Positions 53,650 through 62,699 of a stretch of 64,000 nt of DNA are shown piece after piece. The DNA comes from Streptomyces sp. KL109B (lineage in GTDB: Bacteria; Actinomycetota; Actinomycetes; Streptomycetales; Streptomycetaceae). Made by a program: the position numbers and the translations under genes. The notes beneath the pieces are model-generated. The model saw only the letters and a list, made by a program, of their open reading frames with translations, was not told the DNA's origin and did not search any database. Every line of letters begins with the position of its first letter. Positions within the stretch are counted from its first letter, which is position 1. The stretch is from the NCBI RefSeq assembly GCF_030766935.1, contig NZ_JASERL010000002.1:682001-746000 (forward strand), read 5' to 3'.

Positions 53650-56043
53650 CTAGGCCTGAGGGGCCGTTCCCGTGAGGTGCTCGGGCCGCACCGGGGTGCG
53701 GTCGAGCTCCAGACCCGTCGCGTTCCGAATGGCCGCGAGAACGGCCGGAGTCGACGACAGGGTCGGTGCCTCACCGATGCCGCGCAGCCCGTACGGGGCG
53801 TGGTCGTCGGCGAGTTCGAGCACGTCGACCGGGATGGTCGGCGTGTCGAGAATCGTGGGGATCAGGTAGTCGGTGAAGGAGGGGTTCCTGACCTTCGCCG
53901 TCTTCGGGTCGACGACGATCTCCTCCATCACGGCGACGCCGAGTCCCTGCGTGGTGCCGCCCTGGATCTGGCCGATCACGGACAGCGGGTTGAGCGCCTT
54001 GCCGACGTCCTGCGCGCAGGCCAGCTCGACGACCTTGACCAGGCCGAGTTCGGTGTCGACCTCGACGACGGCGCGGTGCGCGGCGAAGGAGTACTGGACG
54101 TGGCCGTTGCCCTGGCCTGTGCGCAGGTCGAAGGCCTCGGTGGGGCGGTGCCGCCACTCCTCCTCGACCTCGACCGTCTCGCCTTCGAGCACCTCGGCCA
54201 GGTCGGCCAGGACCTCGCCGCCGTCGGTGACGACCTTGCCGCCCTCCAGGAGGAGTTCGGCGGTGGCCCACGCCGGGTGGTACGTGCCCATCTTGCGGCG
54301 GCCGATGTCGAGGACCTTCTCGCGGACGAGCTCGCAGGCGTTCTTGACGGCGCCCCCGGTGACGTACGTCTGGCGGGACGCGGACGTCGAACCGGCCGAG
54401 CCCACCTGCGTGTCGGCCGGGTGGATGGTCACCTGCGTGACACCCAGCTCGGTGCGCGCGATCTGCGCGTGCACGGTGACGCCGCCCTGGCCGACCTCGG
54501 CCATCGCGGTGTGCACGGTCGCGACCGGCTCGCCGCCGACAACTTCCATACGCACACGGGCAGTTGAGTAGTCGTCGAAGCCTTCGGAGAAGCCGACGTT
54601 CTTGATGCCGACCGCGTAGCCGACGCCTCGTACGACGCCCTCGCCGTGCGTGGTGTTGGACAGGCCGCCGGGCAGGGCTCGCACGTCGGCGCCCTCGCTC
54701 GACTCCCACTGGCGCTCCAGCGGCATCGGCATCGCCTTGACGCGGCGCAGCAGTTCGGCGACCGGGGCCGGGGAGTCGACGGGCTGGCCCGTCGGCATGA
54801 TCGTGCCCTGCTCCATGGCGTTGAGCTGCCGGAACTCGACCCGGTCCATGCCCAACTTGTCGGCCAGCTTGTCCATTTGGGCCTCGTACGCGAAGCACGC
54901 CTGGACCGCGCCGAAGCCGCGCATGGCGCCGCAGGGCGGGTTGTTGGAGTAGAGCGCGATGGCCTCGATGTCGACGTCGTCGAGCACGTACGGGCCGACG
55001 GCGAGGGACGAGGCGTTGCCGACGACGGCCGGGGAGGCCGAGGCGTAGGCGCCGCCGTCCAGGACGATGCGGCACTTCATGTGCGTGAGCTTGCCGTCCT
55101 TCGTCGCCCCGTGCTCGTAGTAAAGCTTCGCGGGGTGGCGGTGGACGTGGCCGAAGAAGGACTCGAAGCGGTTGTAGACGATCTTGACGGGCTTACCGGT
55201 GCGCAGCGCGAGCAGGCACGCGTGGATCTGCATCGACAGGTCCTCGCGGCCGCCGAAGGCGCCGCCGACGCCGGAGAGCGTCATCCGCACCTTGTCCTCG
55301 GGCAGGCCGAGGACCGGGGCGATCTGCCCGAGGTCGGAGTGCAGCCACTGGGTGGCGACGTAGAGGTCGACGCCGCCGTCCTCGGCGGGCACGGCGAGGC
55401 CGGACTCGGGGCCGAGGAAGGCCTGGTCCTGCATGCCGAAGGTGTACTCGCCCTTGACGACGAAGTCGGCCTTCTTGGCGGCCTCTTCGGCGTTTCCGCG
55501 GATGATCGGCTGGCGGTGCACGATGTTCGGGTGCGGGACGTGGCCCGCGTGGTGGTCGGTGCGGCCCTCGTGGACGAGGACGGCGTCGGGCGCGGTCGCG
55601 GAGGCCTCGTCGGTGACGACGGGCAGCTCGCGGTACTCCACCTTGATCTTCGCGGCGGCGCGGCGCGCGGTCTCCGGGTGGTCGGCCGCGATACAGGCGA
55701 CGGGCTCGCCGTGGTGGCGGACCTTGCCGTGCGCGAGGACGGGCGTGTCCTTGATTTCGAGCCCGTAGTTCTTCATCGCGGCGGGGAGGTCGTCGTACGT
55801 AAGTACCGCGTAGACACCGGGAGTTGCGATCGCCTCGGCCGTGTCGATGGACACGATCTCGGCGTGCGCGACGGTGGAGCGCAGGATGTGGCCCCACAGC
55901 ATGTCCTCGTGCCACATGTCGGACGAGTACGCGAACTCGCCGGTGACCTTGAGGGTGCCGTCGGGGCGGAGCGTGGACTCGCCGATGCCGCCCTTGGTCT
56001 GCGACCCCTGGGTGACCTTTCCGGGGATTCCTGTCGTACCCAT
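53650..56043 (-). CDS. xdhB: Xanthine dehydrogenase, molybdopterin-binding subunit
   Basis: The 797-residue catalytic subunit hydroxylates hypoxanthine and xanthine to urate at the Mo centre. It opens GIGESTLRPDGTLKVTGEFAYSSDM and has the Moco loop GVGGAFGGREDLSMQIHA, the substrate-channel motif PPCGAMRGFGAVQACFAYE, AEVGQGGVTVHAQIA and the C-terminal catalytic glutamate region LRGIGEAPTLSS. Start ATG 56043 has GGGAG 10 nt upstream. It sits 5 bp after the 2Fe-2S subunit gene, the middle of a five-gene operon. Confidence 0.95.
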   Translation of the reverse strand: MGTTGIPGKVTQGSQTKGGIGESTLRPDGTLKVTGEFAYSSDMWHEDMLWGHILRSTVAHAEIVSIDTAEAIATPGVYAVLTYDDLPAAMKNYGLEIKDTPVLAHGKVRHHGEPVACIAADHPETARRAAAKIKVEYRELPVVTDEASATAPDAVLVHEGRTDHHAGHVPHPNIVHRQPIIRGNAEEAAKKADFVVKGEYTFGMQDQAFLGPESGLAVPAEDGGVDLYVATQWLHSDLGQIAPVLGLPEDKVRMTLSGVGGAFGGREDLSMQIHACLLALRTGKPVKIVYNRFESFFGHVHRHPAKLYYEHGATKDGKLTHMKCRIVLDGGAYASASPAVVGNASSLAVGPYVLDDVDIEAIALYSNNPPCGAMRGFGAVQACFAYEAQMDKLADKLGMDRVEFRQLNAMEQGTIMPTGQPVDSPAPVAELLRRVKAMPMPLERQWESSEGADVRALPGGLSNTTHGEGVVRGVGYAVGIKNVGFSEGFDDYSTARVRMEVVGGEPVATVHTAMAEVGQGGVTVHAQIARTELGVTQVTIHPADTQVGSAGSTSASRQTYVTGGAVKNACELVREKVLDIGRRKMGTYHPAWATAELLLEGGKVVTDGGEVLADLAEVLEGETVEVEEEWRHRPTEAFDLRTGQGNGHVQYSFAAHRAVVEVDTELGLVKVVELACAQDVGKALNPLSVIGQIQGGTTQGLGVAVMEEIVVDPKTAKVRNPSFTDYLIPTILDTPTIPVDVLELADDHAPYGLRGIGEAPTLSSTPAVLAAIRNATGLELDRTPVRPEHLTGTAPQA

Positions 56044-56048
56044 GTTGC

Positions 56049-56627
56049 TCAGACTCCCTCGGGCGTCGACTGCCGCGCGGCGGCGAGCCGTACGGCGTCC
56101 ATGATCTTCTCGTAGCCGGTGCAGCGGCAGAGGTTCCCGGACAGCGCCTCGCGGATGTCCGCGTCGGACGGCGTCGGGTTCTGCTCCAGCATCTCGTCGG
56201 CCGCGACGAGCAGTCCGGGCGTGCAGAAGCCGCACTGGACGGCGCCCGCGTCGATGAACGCCTGCTGGATCGGGGCGAGTTCGCCGCCCTCGCCGGTCTG
56301 CGAGTCGGTGCCCTTCGCCGACCAGCCCTGCGCGTCCTGAAGCGTCGTACCTTGTGAACCGCCGCTACAGCTACGGGACTTGGCGTGGTCGGCGAGCCCC
56401 TCGACGGTGACGACCTCGCGGCCCTCGACCTGCCCGGCGGCGACGAGACACGAACACACCGGGACCCCGTCGAGCCGGACGGTGCAGGATCCGCACTCGC
56501 CCTGCTCGCACGCGTTCTTCGAACCCGGAAGCCCCATCCGCTCGCGCAGCACGTACAGCAGGGACTCGCCCTCCCACACGTCGTCGGCTTCCTGCTTACG
56601 GCCGTTGACCGTGAAATTGACGCGCAT
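56049..56627 (-). CDS. xdhC-like small subunit: Xanthine dehydrogenase, 2Fe-2S subunit
   Basis: The 192-residue electron-transfer subunit has the plant-ferredoxin-type cluster ligands Cys40, Cys45, Cys48 and Cys60 (NACEQGECGSCTVRLDGVPVCSC) and the second cluster ligands Cys132, Cys135, Cys167 and Cys169 (QCGFCTPG and GNLCRCTGY). Between the two cluster domains is an extra stretch of about 35 residues (80-116, HAKSRSCSGGSQGTTLQDAQ then GWSAKGTDSQTGEGGE) absent from most homologues. The ATG overlaps the FAD-subunit stop by one base (TAATG). The symbol is descriptive only; naming of xdh subunits varies. Confidence 0.94.
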   Translation of the reverse strand: MRVNFTVNGRKQEADDVWEGESLLYVLRERMGLPGSKNACEQGECGSCTVRLDGVPVCSCLVAAGQVEGREVVTVEGLADHAKSRSCSGGSQGTTLQDAQGWSAKGTDSQTGEGGELAPIQQAFIDAGAVQCGFCTPGLLVAADEMLEQNPTPSDADIREALSGNLCRCTGYEKIMDAVRLAAARQSTPEGV

Positions 56628-57517
56628 TACGCGACTCCCTCCGTACGAATGCCGGTGCCCCGGTACGACTCCCAGGCCCAGGTCAGCGTGCGGCGCGCCA
56701 TGACACCCACCGCGTGCCGGCGGTACGAGGCGGTGCCCCGCACGTCGTCGATCGGGTTGCAGGCGCCGGAGCACAGCGCGGCGAACTGCTTGGCCACCGA
56801 CGGGGCGATGATCTTGCCGTTGTCCCAGAACCCGCCTTCTTCCAAAGCGGAGTTGAGGAATTCCTCGGCCTCCTTGGCGCGGATCGGGGTGGGCGCCGCC
56901 GAGCCGATTCCGGTGCGCACGGTGCGGGTCTCGGGGTGCAGGGCGAGGCCGAAGGCGCACACGGCGATCACCATCGCGTTGCGCGTGCCGACCTTGGAGA
57001 ACTGCTGCGGCCCGGTCGCCTTGGGCAGGTGCACGGCGCGGATCAGCTCGTCCTCGGCGAGAGCGTTGCGCTTGACCCCCGTATAGAACTCGTCGATGGG
57101 GATGCGGCGTTCGCCACGCACCGAAGCCACCTCGACCTCGGCGCCGGAGGCGAGCAGCGCCGGGTGGGCGTCGCCGGCCGGGGAGGCGGTGCCGAGGTTG
57201 CCGCCGACGCCGCCGCGGTTGCGGATCTGCGGGGACGCGACGGTGTGCGAGGCGAGCGCGAGGCCCGGCAGTTCGCCGCGCAGGTGCTCCATGATCTGGC
57301 TGTACGGGACGGAGGCGCCGAGCCGGATGCCGCCCTCGCTCGCCTCCCACTCGCTCAGCTCACCGATGCGGTTGAGGTCGAGCAGGTACTCGGGGCGCCG
57401 GTGGTCGAAGTTGATCTCGACCATGACATCGGTGCCACCTGCGATCGGCACTGCTGTGGGGTGCTCGGCCTTCGCGGCGAGCGCCTCCTCCCAGCTGCCG
57501 GGGCGAAGGAAGTCCAT
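56627..57517 (-). CDS. xdhA: Xanthine dehydrogenase, FAD-binding subunit
   Basis: The 296-residue subunit passes electrons from the Fe-S clusters through FAD to NAD+. Both FAD pyrophosphate loops are visible: VPIAGGTDVMVEI (about residues 22-34) and IRNRGGVGGNLGTASPAGD (about 97-115). The C-terminal CO_deh_flav domain follows (FSKVGTRNAMVIAVCAFGLAL). It is the first gene of the operon, one base overlapping the next. The intergenic region to the divergent PucR gene contains direct repeats that may be regulatory. Confidence 0.94.
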   Translation of the reverse strand: MDFLRPGSWEEALAAKAEHPTAVPIAGGTDVMVEINFDHRRPEYLLDLNRIGELSEWEASEGGIRLGASVPYSQIMEHLRGELPGLALASHTVASPQIRNRGGVGGNLGTASPAGDAHPALLASGAEVEVASVRGERRIPIDEFYTGVKRNALAEDELIRAVHLPKATGPQQFSKVGTRNAMVIAVCAFGLALHPETRTVRTGIGSAAPTPIRAKEAEEFLNSALEEGGFWDNGKIIAPSVAKQFAALCSGACNPIDDVRGTASYRRHAVGVMARRTLTWAWESYRGTGIRTEGVA

Positions 57518-57884
57518 GACGGCTCTCTTCTCCGTGAGGTTCGTGATCGGGCAGGGATCGTGCGTGGTGCGTACGTGGTTCGTGCGTCGTGTCGTGCGGG
57601 GTCGATGCGAGACGTTCGAGCCACGGGACGTGCGGATCACAGGGGCTCGTTCATGTGCTGTTCACGCTTCTGTTCACGCGGAGTGATGCCAGTACACCCC
57701 CTGTGCTCCGGCAGTGTCAGTCACGGAAAACATGAACGCGTTGGCTGGCCCGCATGGGTGTCTTGTAGATTCGTATGAACGGGCGGCATCAGTGACCTCA
57801 CCGTTTTCCCCGGGAACCCCAGGCCACAGGTCCATGGGCTTCCACTTAGGCACGACTTCGAGACAGATCGGCGGCGACGAACAC
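57518..57884. promoter_or_regulatory. Divergent xdh/pucR control region
   Basis: This 367-bp interval holds no gene. CTGTTCACGC occurs twice at 57658-57667 and 57670-57679 (12-bp period), and related TGAACG elements lie at about 57733 and 57777. Base composition drops relative to the coding DNA. The PucR protein is the obvious candidate to bind here. Confidence 0.5.
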
Positions 57885-59624
57885 ATGCGGCTGCGCGCAT
57901 TGCTGGACACGGACGCGCTGGGCCTCAGGCTCCTCGGCGGCGAGGAGGAGCTCGACCGCACGGTCCGCGGCGTGATGACGACGGACCTGCGGGACCCCAG
58001 CCGCTATCTGTCCGGCGGCGAACTGGTCCTCACGGGCCTGGCCTGGCACCGCGAGCCGGCCGACTCGGAGCCGTTCGCCCGGCTGATGGCGGCGGCGGGC
58101 GTCGCGGCGGTCGCCGCGGGCACCGCCGAGTTCGGCTACGTCCCCGAGGACTTCGTCGAGGCGTGCGCGCGGCACCGCGTCCCGCTGTTCTCGGTGGCGC
58201 AGTCGGTGGCGTTCGGGACGATCACCGAGCATGTCGTACGTCAGGTGTCCGGCGAGCGCGCCGGGGACCTCGCGGCGGTCGTCGACAGGCACCGGCGCCT
58301 GATGACCTCGGGGCCCGCGGGCGGCGGCCCGGACGTCGTCCTCGACCTGCTGGGCAGCGACCTCGACCTGCGGGCATGGGTGCTGTCCCCGACCGGGCGG
58401 GCGATCGCCGGTTCGGCGGCGGCCGGGCCGGAGCCCTCCGCCGAGATCCGTACGCGGCTGGCGGCCGAGCATCTGGCGGCGCTGCGCACGGGGCGGCGCG
58501 CCCCGCACCGGGTGACGGTGGAGGGCGTCACGTACTCCCTCTTCCCGATCGCGTCGGCGCCGAAGGAGACGGCGCCCGCCGCCGCGTCGGACACCCGGGA
58601 GAGCGTGCTCGCGGACTGGCTGCTCGCCGTCGAGGCGGACGCGGGCGACTGGCCGGAGGAGCGGCTCGACCTGCTGCAGGGCGTCACGCAGCTGATCTCG
58701 GTGGAGCGGGAGCGGCGGGACGCGGCGCGCACGGTGCGGCGGCGGCTCGCGCAGGAGGTCCTGGAGCTGGTGCAGGCGGGCGCGGCCCCCGCGGAGATCG
58801 CGGCGCGCCTTCGGGTCGCGGCGCCTGTGCTGCTGCCGGGGCTCGGCGCGGCGCCGCACTGGCAGGTGGTCGTGGCGCGCGTCGAGTGGGAGGGCACGAA
58901 CGCCACCAAGGGCGAGAGCGGCGCGAAGGCCGAGGGCGGCGGCGCGAAGGGCGAGGGCGGCGCGCTGGCCCAGTCCCTCCTGGAGGAAATCCTCATCGAC
59001 CCGGAGTCCGGCGCCCGCCCGGACGCCGCCGAGCCCTCCGACCGGATCGCCGTGGCGCACACGGGCGACGAGGCGATCGCACTGGTCCCGCTGCCCGCGG
59101 TGGCCGCGGAACACGACGGCTCGGAACAGGGCCTGCTCGCGGACACGCTCCTCACGGCCGTACGCGAACCCCTCGCGGCCGGCCTCGCCGACGACGGGCG
59201 CCTGACGATCGGCGTGAGCGCGGCCGTGCACTCGGCGGAGGGGCTGCGCGGCGCCCTGGAGGAGGCGCGGCACGCGCGGCGCGTGGCGGCGGCCCGGACG
59301 GGCACGGTCTGCGCTGCGGGCCACCAGGAACTGGCCTCGCACGTCCTGCTCCTCCCGTTCGTCCCCGACGACGTACGCCGCGCCTTCACGGCCCGCCTCC
59401 TCGACCCGCTTCGTGATTACGACCACAAGCACCGCGCGGAGCTGATCGCGACGCTTGAGGCGTTCCTCGACTGCGACGGTTCGTGGACCCGGTGCGCGTC
59501 CCGGCTGCACCTGCACGTGAACACGTTGCGGTACCGCGTCGGCCGGATCGAGCAGCTGACGGGGCGTGATCTCTCGCGCCTGGAAGACAAGTTGGACTTC
59601 TTCCTGGCGTTGCGCATGAGCTGA
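57885..59624 (+). CDS. pucR: PucR family purine-catabolism regulator
   Basis: The 579-residue regulator has an N-terminal PucR domain (MRLRALLDTDALGLRLLGGEEELDRTVRGVMTTDLRDPSRYLSGGELVLTGLAW), a central sensor region, a low-complexity Lys/Glu/Gly insert (about 345-358, GESGAKAEGGGAKGEGG), a GGDEF-like CdaR domain and a C-terminal HTH_30 (ETAT-type LIATLEAFLDCDGSWTRCASRLHLHVNTLRYRVGRIEQLTG). ATG 57885 is chosen because the typical family N-terminus begins there; in-frame ATGs upstream (57834, 57732, 57714) would add an unconserved leader. Divergent from xdhA, it very likely activates the operon. Confidence 0.92.
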   Translation: MRLRALLDTDALGLRLLGGEEELDRTVRGVMTTDLRDPSRYLSGGELVLTGLAWHREPADSEPFARLMAAAGVAAVAAGTAEFGYVPEDFVEACARHRVPLFSVAQSVAFGTITEHVVRQVSGERAGDLAAVVDRHRRLMTSGPAGGGPDVVLDLLGSDLDLRAWVLSPTGRAIAGSAAAGPEPSAEIRTRLAAEHLAALRTGRRAPHRVTVEGVTYSLFPIASAPKETAPAAASDTRESVLADWLLAVEADAGDWPEERLDLLQGVTQLISVERERRDAARTVRRRLAQEVLELVQAGAAPAEIAARLRVAAPVLLPGLGAAPHWQVVVARVEWEGTNATKGESGAKAEGGGAKGEGGALAQSLLEEILIDPESGARPDAAEPSDRIAVAHTGDEAIALVPLPAVAAEHDGSEQGLLADTLLTAVREPLAAGLADDGRLTIGVSAAVHSAEGLRGALEEARHARRVAAARTGTVCAAGHQELASHVLLLPFVPDDVRRAFTARLLDPLRDYDHKHRAELIATLEAFLDCDGSWTRCASRLHLHVNTLRYRVGRIEQLTGRDLSRLEDKLDFFLALRMS

Positions 59625-59788
59625 GCGCATGAGCCGAGCGCACGAGCCGAGCCCTTAGCGATCTTGGGAGCGCTTGGGAACCCCAACCCTTTGTGAAATC
59701 TTTCACCCACCCCCTTGGCCGGGCACCTTGATCCGTGCTGAGATGCCCCACGGCAAACTCGGCTCGATGGCGTGCTCGGGAGGGCAAT

Positions 59789-60565
59789 GTGGCGCATACC
59801 GCCATGTCTGGTACCGGAACGAACGCAGGGGACGATCCACTCCAGACCGCGGTATGGCGGCTGCGTTCGCGCGGCTGCTGGGCCGACGCGGCGGCGCTGC
59901 TCGACCATCATGCGGAGGCGGACGCGGGAGCGGCGTTGCAGCGGGCGGCACTGCTTGTGGAGCGCTGCTTGTACACGGAGCGGGGCTGGGCGGAGGCGGA
60001 AGACGCGCTGCGCGCGGCGGAAGCGCTCGCCCATACGGACGAGGAACGCGGCGCGGCGGCCTGCGAACGCGGCCAACTCGCCTACGCGGCAACTTTGTTG
60101 AAGGTCCGCGACCGCTCCGACGAGGCCCGCTCGGCCTTCGGCCGCGCGGCGGCGCTGATCGCCCCGGGGGCCTCGGCGCGCGCGCTGCTCGACTTCCGCC
60201 GCGGCCTGATGTCGGAGAACCTGGCCGACTCGCCACAAGCGGCCCGCGCGGCCTACCGGCGGGCCCACGCGGGCGCCACCGCCCACGCCGACCCGCTCCT
60301 CTTGTCCTTCACCTGGCGCCACCTCGCCGGACTCGCCCTGCGCGAGGGCGAGTTGACGGAGGCCCGGCACGGCTTCTCCGAGTCCCTGCGCCTGCGCGAA
60401 GAACTCGGCTACCTCGTCGGCACGGCCCCCGCCCTCGCCTCCCTCGCCGAGGCCGAACCCGACCCCGACACGAAGTCGCGCCTGCGAGCGGAGGCGGGCC
60501 GCCTGTTCCGGCTCCTCGACGGTGTGCCGGTGTGGTTGGCCGGTGTCCTACCAGCGGCGGCGTAA
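59789..60565 (+). CDS. Tetratricopeptide-repeat-like cytosolic protein
   Basis: The 258-residue Ala-rich all-helical protein has repeated AEDALRAAEALAHTDEERGAAACERGQLAYA, RDRSDEARSAFGRAAALI and SFTWRHLAGLALREGELTEARHGFSESLRLREELGY units, which fit TPR spacing. It is probably a protein-interaction adaptor; partners are unknown. GTG 59789 has GGGAGG 5 nt upstream, and this decides the start over earlier in-frame codons. Downstream is a repeat-filled gap. Confidence 0.78.
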   Translation: MAHTAMSGTGTNAGDDPLQTAVWRLRSRGCWADAAALLDHHAEADAGAALQRAALLVERCLYTERGWAEAEDALRAAEALAHTDEERGAAACERGQLAYAATLLKVRDRSDEARSAFGRAAALIAPGASARALLDFRRGLMSENLADSPQAARAAYRRAHAGATAHADPLLLSFTWRHLAGLALREGELTEARHGFSESLRLREELGYLVGTAPALASLAEAEPDPDTKSRLRAEAGRLFRLLDGVPVWLAGVLPAAA

Positions 60566-60868
60566 CCCTCTACTTCCCGTTGCGCGGCACCGTGCGCCGC
60601 CTTGCCCACCCTGCCGCCCAAGGCGGCAGATTGCCCAAGGCGGTTGCGGCACCCCGTGAGGCCGACGCCCCCCGGAGGGGGCGGGTGGTGGGAGAGGGGC
60701 GGGGTGACAGCCCTTGGCGGTGGCGCTCGGTCACCACGGGTGGGCCAATCAAGCCCCGCCGGCGCTTGAGGCGCGGGGTCCGGGGCGGAGCCCCGATCCT
60801 TCCAGCCCCGCCGGCGTTTGAGGCGCGGGGTCCGGGGCGGAGCCCCGGGGCGTGGGGACGGGCGGCCG
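60566..60868. other. Non-coding interval with dispersed repeats
   Basis: No credible gene is seen. The first half is GC-rich DNA with an imperfect inverted repeat (CCGCCTTGCCCACC / GGCGGCAGATTGCCC); the second half is two repeat copies (60753-60848). Confidence 0.65.
60753..60848. repeat. Two copies of the dispersed GC-rich palindromic repeat
   Basis: GCCCCGCCGGCGCTTGAGGC and the following GCGGGGTCCGGGGCGGAGCC occur twice, 51 bp apart, differing at few positions. They are inverted relative to the copies at 50613-50769. Confidence 0.88.
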
Positions 60869-61651
60869 TCAACCCGCGATGTGCTCCTGCACCAAGAGGC
60901 TCACCGCACCACAGTCCTGCGCCTCCAACGCATCCAGCAACGCCCCGTGCTGCACCGCATCCACCGCGAGATCAGCCATCGCCCACCCCACCTGCCGGTG
61001 CAGATCGTCCGCGACACGTATCACCTGGTCATTGCCGGCGAACGCCAGAACGGCCCGGTGGAAGGCACGATCCGCCTCCGCGTACCCGGCCCGGTCCCCC
61101 GCGGCGGCAGCCGCGGCCGTCGCCCGCACCAACGGCCGCAACTCGGCCCACCGCGCCGGCGCCACCGTCCGCGCGAGCCGCGTCACCACCGGCACCTCCA
61201 CCAACGCCCGCACCTCCGCGAGCTCCGCGAGCTCCCGCTCGGAGCGCCGCGTCACCCGGAACCCCCGGTTGGGTACGACCTCGACCGCGCCCTCCCGCGC
61301 GAGCTGCTGCATCGCCTCGCGCACCGGCGTCGCCGACACCCCGAACCGCTCCCCGAGCACCGGCCCGGAGTACACCTCACCGGGCACCAGCTCCCCGGAG
61401 ACCAGCGCGGCGCGCAACGCGTCAAGGACCTGCCCCCGCACCGACGTCCGCTCGACGGCCCCCCGCGCGGCGACCCGCGGTGCGGGCGGTTCACTATGGG
61501 TGTGCTCGCCGCGGCTCTGCTCGGGAACGGCCCCGACCCCGGCCCCGGGAACACCGGACCGCGGCACCCACGCCGACGCCGTCCGCTGCTCCGGCACTCC
61601 GACGGAGGAACCGCGCGCCTCGCGTGGTCTCGTCCGCTCCACCCCGGTCAT
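60869..61651 (-). CDS. GntR family regulator (FadR/FCD type)
   Basis: The 260-residue regulator has a winged-helix domain at about 70-135 (SVRGQVLDALRAALVSGELVPGEVYSGPVLGERFGVSATPVREAMQQLAREGAVEVVPNRGFRV) and a C-terminal FCD ligand domain (AELAEVRALVEVPVV; ADRAFHRAVLAFAGNDQ; AVSLLVQEHIAG) with metal-ligand-type histidines and aspartates. The first 68 residues are a Pro/Arg/Glu-rich extension of doubtful reality; a start nearer residue 60 is possible. It is divergent from the FhuF-like gene. Ligand unknown. Confidence 0.86.
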   Translation of the reverse strand: MTGVERTRPREARGSSVGVPEQRTASAWVPRSGVPGAGVGAVPEQSRGEHTHSEPPAPRVAARGAVERTSVRGQVLDALRAALVSGELVPGEVYSGPVLGERFGVSATPVREAMQQLAREGAVEVVPNRGFRVTRRSERELAELAEVRALVEVPVVTRLARTVAPARWAELRPLVRATAAAAAAGDRAGYAEADRAFHRAVLAFAGNDQVIRVADDLHRQVGWAMADLAVDAVQHGALLDALEAQDCGAVSLLVQEHIAG

Positions 61652-61742
61652 CCCGTTCGCCGCCGTTCCTTGCCGTTTGTCCGAAGCTCAACGACGAACG
61701 ATAGAGGGCCACGCCGACAGTTCAAACCCCACCTCGTTCGGG

Positions 61743-61761
61743 TAAGGTAAGGCTTACCTGT
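61743..61761 (+). promoter_or_regulatory. Iron box (DmdR/IdeR-type)
   Basis: TAAGGTAAGGCTTACCTGT matches the 19-bp actinobacterial iron box (TTAGGTTAGGCTCACCTAA-like) in most positions and lies 28 bp upstream of the FhuF-like start. Repression by an iron-loaded DtxR-family protein is expected. Confidence 0.88.
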
Positions 61762-61788
61762 AAACGATCGTGAATCGGCGGCCCCCGC

Positions 61789-62643
61789 ATGCCCCTCACC
61801 ACGTCGGCGCTCGGCGCGCCTCCCAGCGCGGTCTCGGCCGCGTACGCCCGCCTCAACGAGGTGTTCCCGGGCCTGCGCGTCATCGAGGTGCCCGCGGGCG
61901 AGGCGCTGCCCGAGGGCGCCGGATGGGTGCGCACGGAGCAGCTCGCCGAGGGCGGCGCCGCGCTCGACGCCTTCCTCGCGTGGGACAACGCACAGATCCT
62001 GAAGGACTACGGCACCCACGCCCGCCCCGACGTCATCGCCAGCTTCGGCCTGCACCGCTACGCCTGGCCCGCCTGCCTGCTCATCACGATCCCCTGGTTC
62101 CTGCACCGCCGCGTGCCCCGCTTCCCGTCCTCCGGCGTCGCCTTCCAGCGCACGCTCGGCCGCCTCGCGGTCCACGTCACCGAGTTCGCCTGCCTCCCCG
62201 GCGACCCGGCGGCGGGGCGCCCCGGCGCCCGCGTCGTCCCCGACGAGGAGGCCCTGCGCGCCGAGGTCCGCGCGGCCGTCGCCGAACACCTCCAGCCGGT
62301 CCTGACCGGTTTCGGCCCGCGGATGCGGCGCGGCCCGCGCGCCCTGTGGGGCATGGCGACGGACGAGATCGTCGAGGGCCTCTGGTACCTGGGCCATCTG
62401 CTCGGCGACGAGCGCCGCGCCATGACCGACCTGGAGGCACTGCTCCCCGGGTCCACGAAGCCGTACGTCGGGAAGGCCGCGTTCCGCGAACTGACCGGCC
62501 CCGACGGGGAGTCGCTGCCCACGCGCGACCGCGCGAGCTGCTGCATGTTCTACACGCTGCGCCCCGAGGACACCTGCGTGACCTGCCCGCGCACCTGCGA
62601 CGCGGACCGCATCGCGAAGCTCACCGCGACCACCGCGGCCTGA
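61789..62643 (+). CDS. FhuF-like (2Fe-2S) ferric-siderophore reductase
   Basis: The 284-residue protein carries the FhuF C-terminal cluster motif CC-x10-C-x2-C as CCMFYTLRPEDTCVTCPRTC, and the middle domain has WPACLLITIPWFLHRRVPRF. It probably reduces ferric siderophore in the cytoplasm to release iron. The iron box upstream fits. The start ATG 61789 is the only in-frame one with GGCGG upstream. A hairpin follows the stop. Confidence 0.9.
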   Translation: MPLTTSALGAPPSAVSAAYARLNEVFPGLRVIEVPAGEALPEGAGWVRTEQLAEGGAALDAFLAWDNAQILKDYGTHARPDVIASFGLHRYAWPACLLITIPWFLHRRVPRFPSSGVAFQRTLGRLAVHVTEFACLPGDPAAGRPGARVVPDEEALRAEVRAAVAEHLQPVLTGFGPRMRRGPRALWGMATDEIVEGLWYLGHLLGDERRAMTDLEALLPGSTKPYVGKAAFRELTGPDGESLPTRDRASCCMFYTLRPEDTCVTCPRTCDADRIAKLTATTAA

Positions 62644-62674
62644 ACCACCCTTTCGGGTGAGGTAATTCGAACTC

Positions 62675-62699
62675 AACTCCCGCTTTTCCAGCGGGAGTT
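62675..62699 (+). terminator. Terminator hairpin
   Basis: AACTCCCGC (62675-62683) pairs with GCGGGAGTT (62691-62699) around TTTTCCA, 31 bp after the FhuF-like stop. Confidence 0.7.

Noticed and set aside
59663..59680. Second CebR-like site (TGGGAGCGCTTGGG) after pucR
   Set aside because: Only the left half matches the consensus and no glycosidase or transporter gene is downstream.
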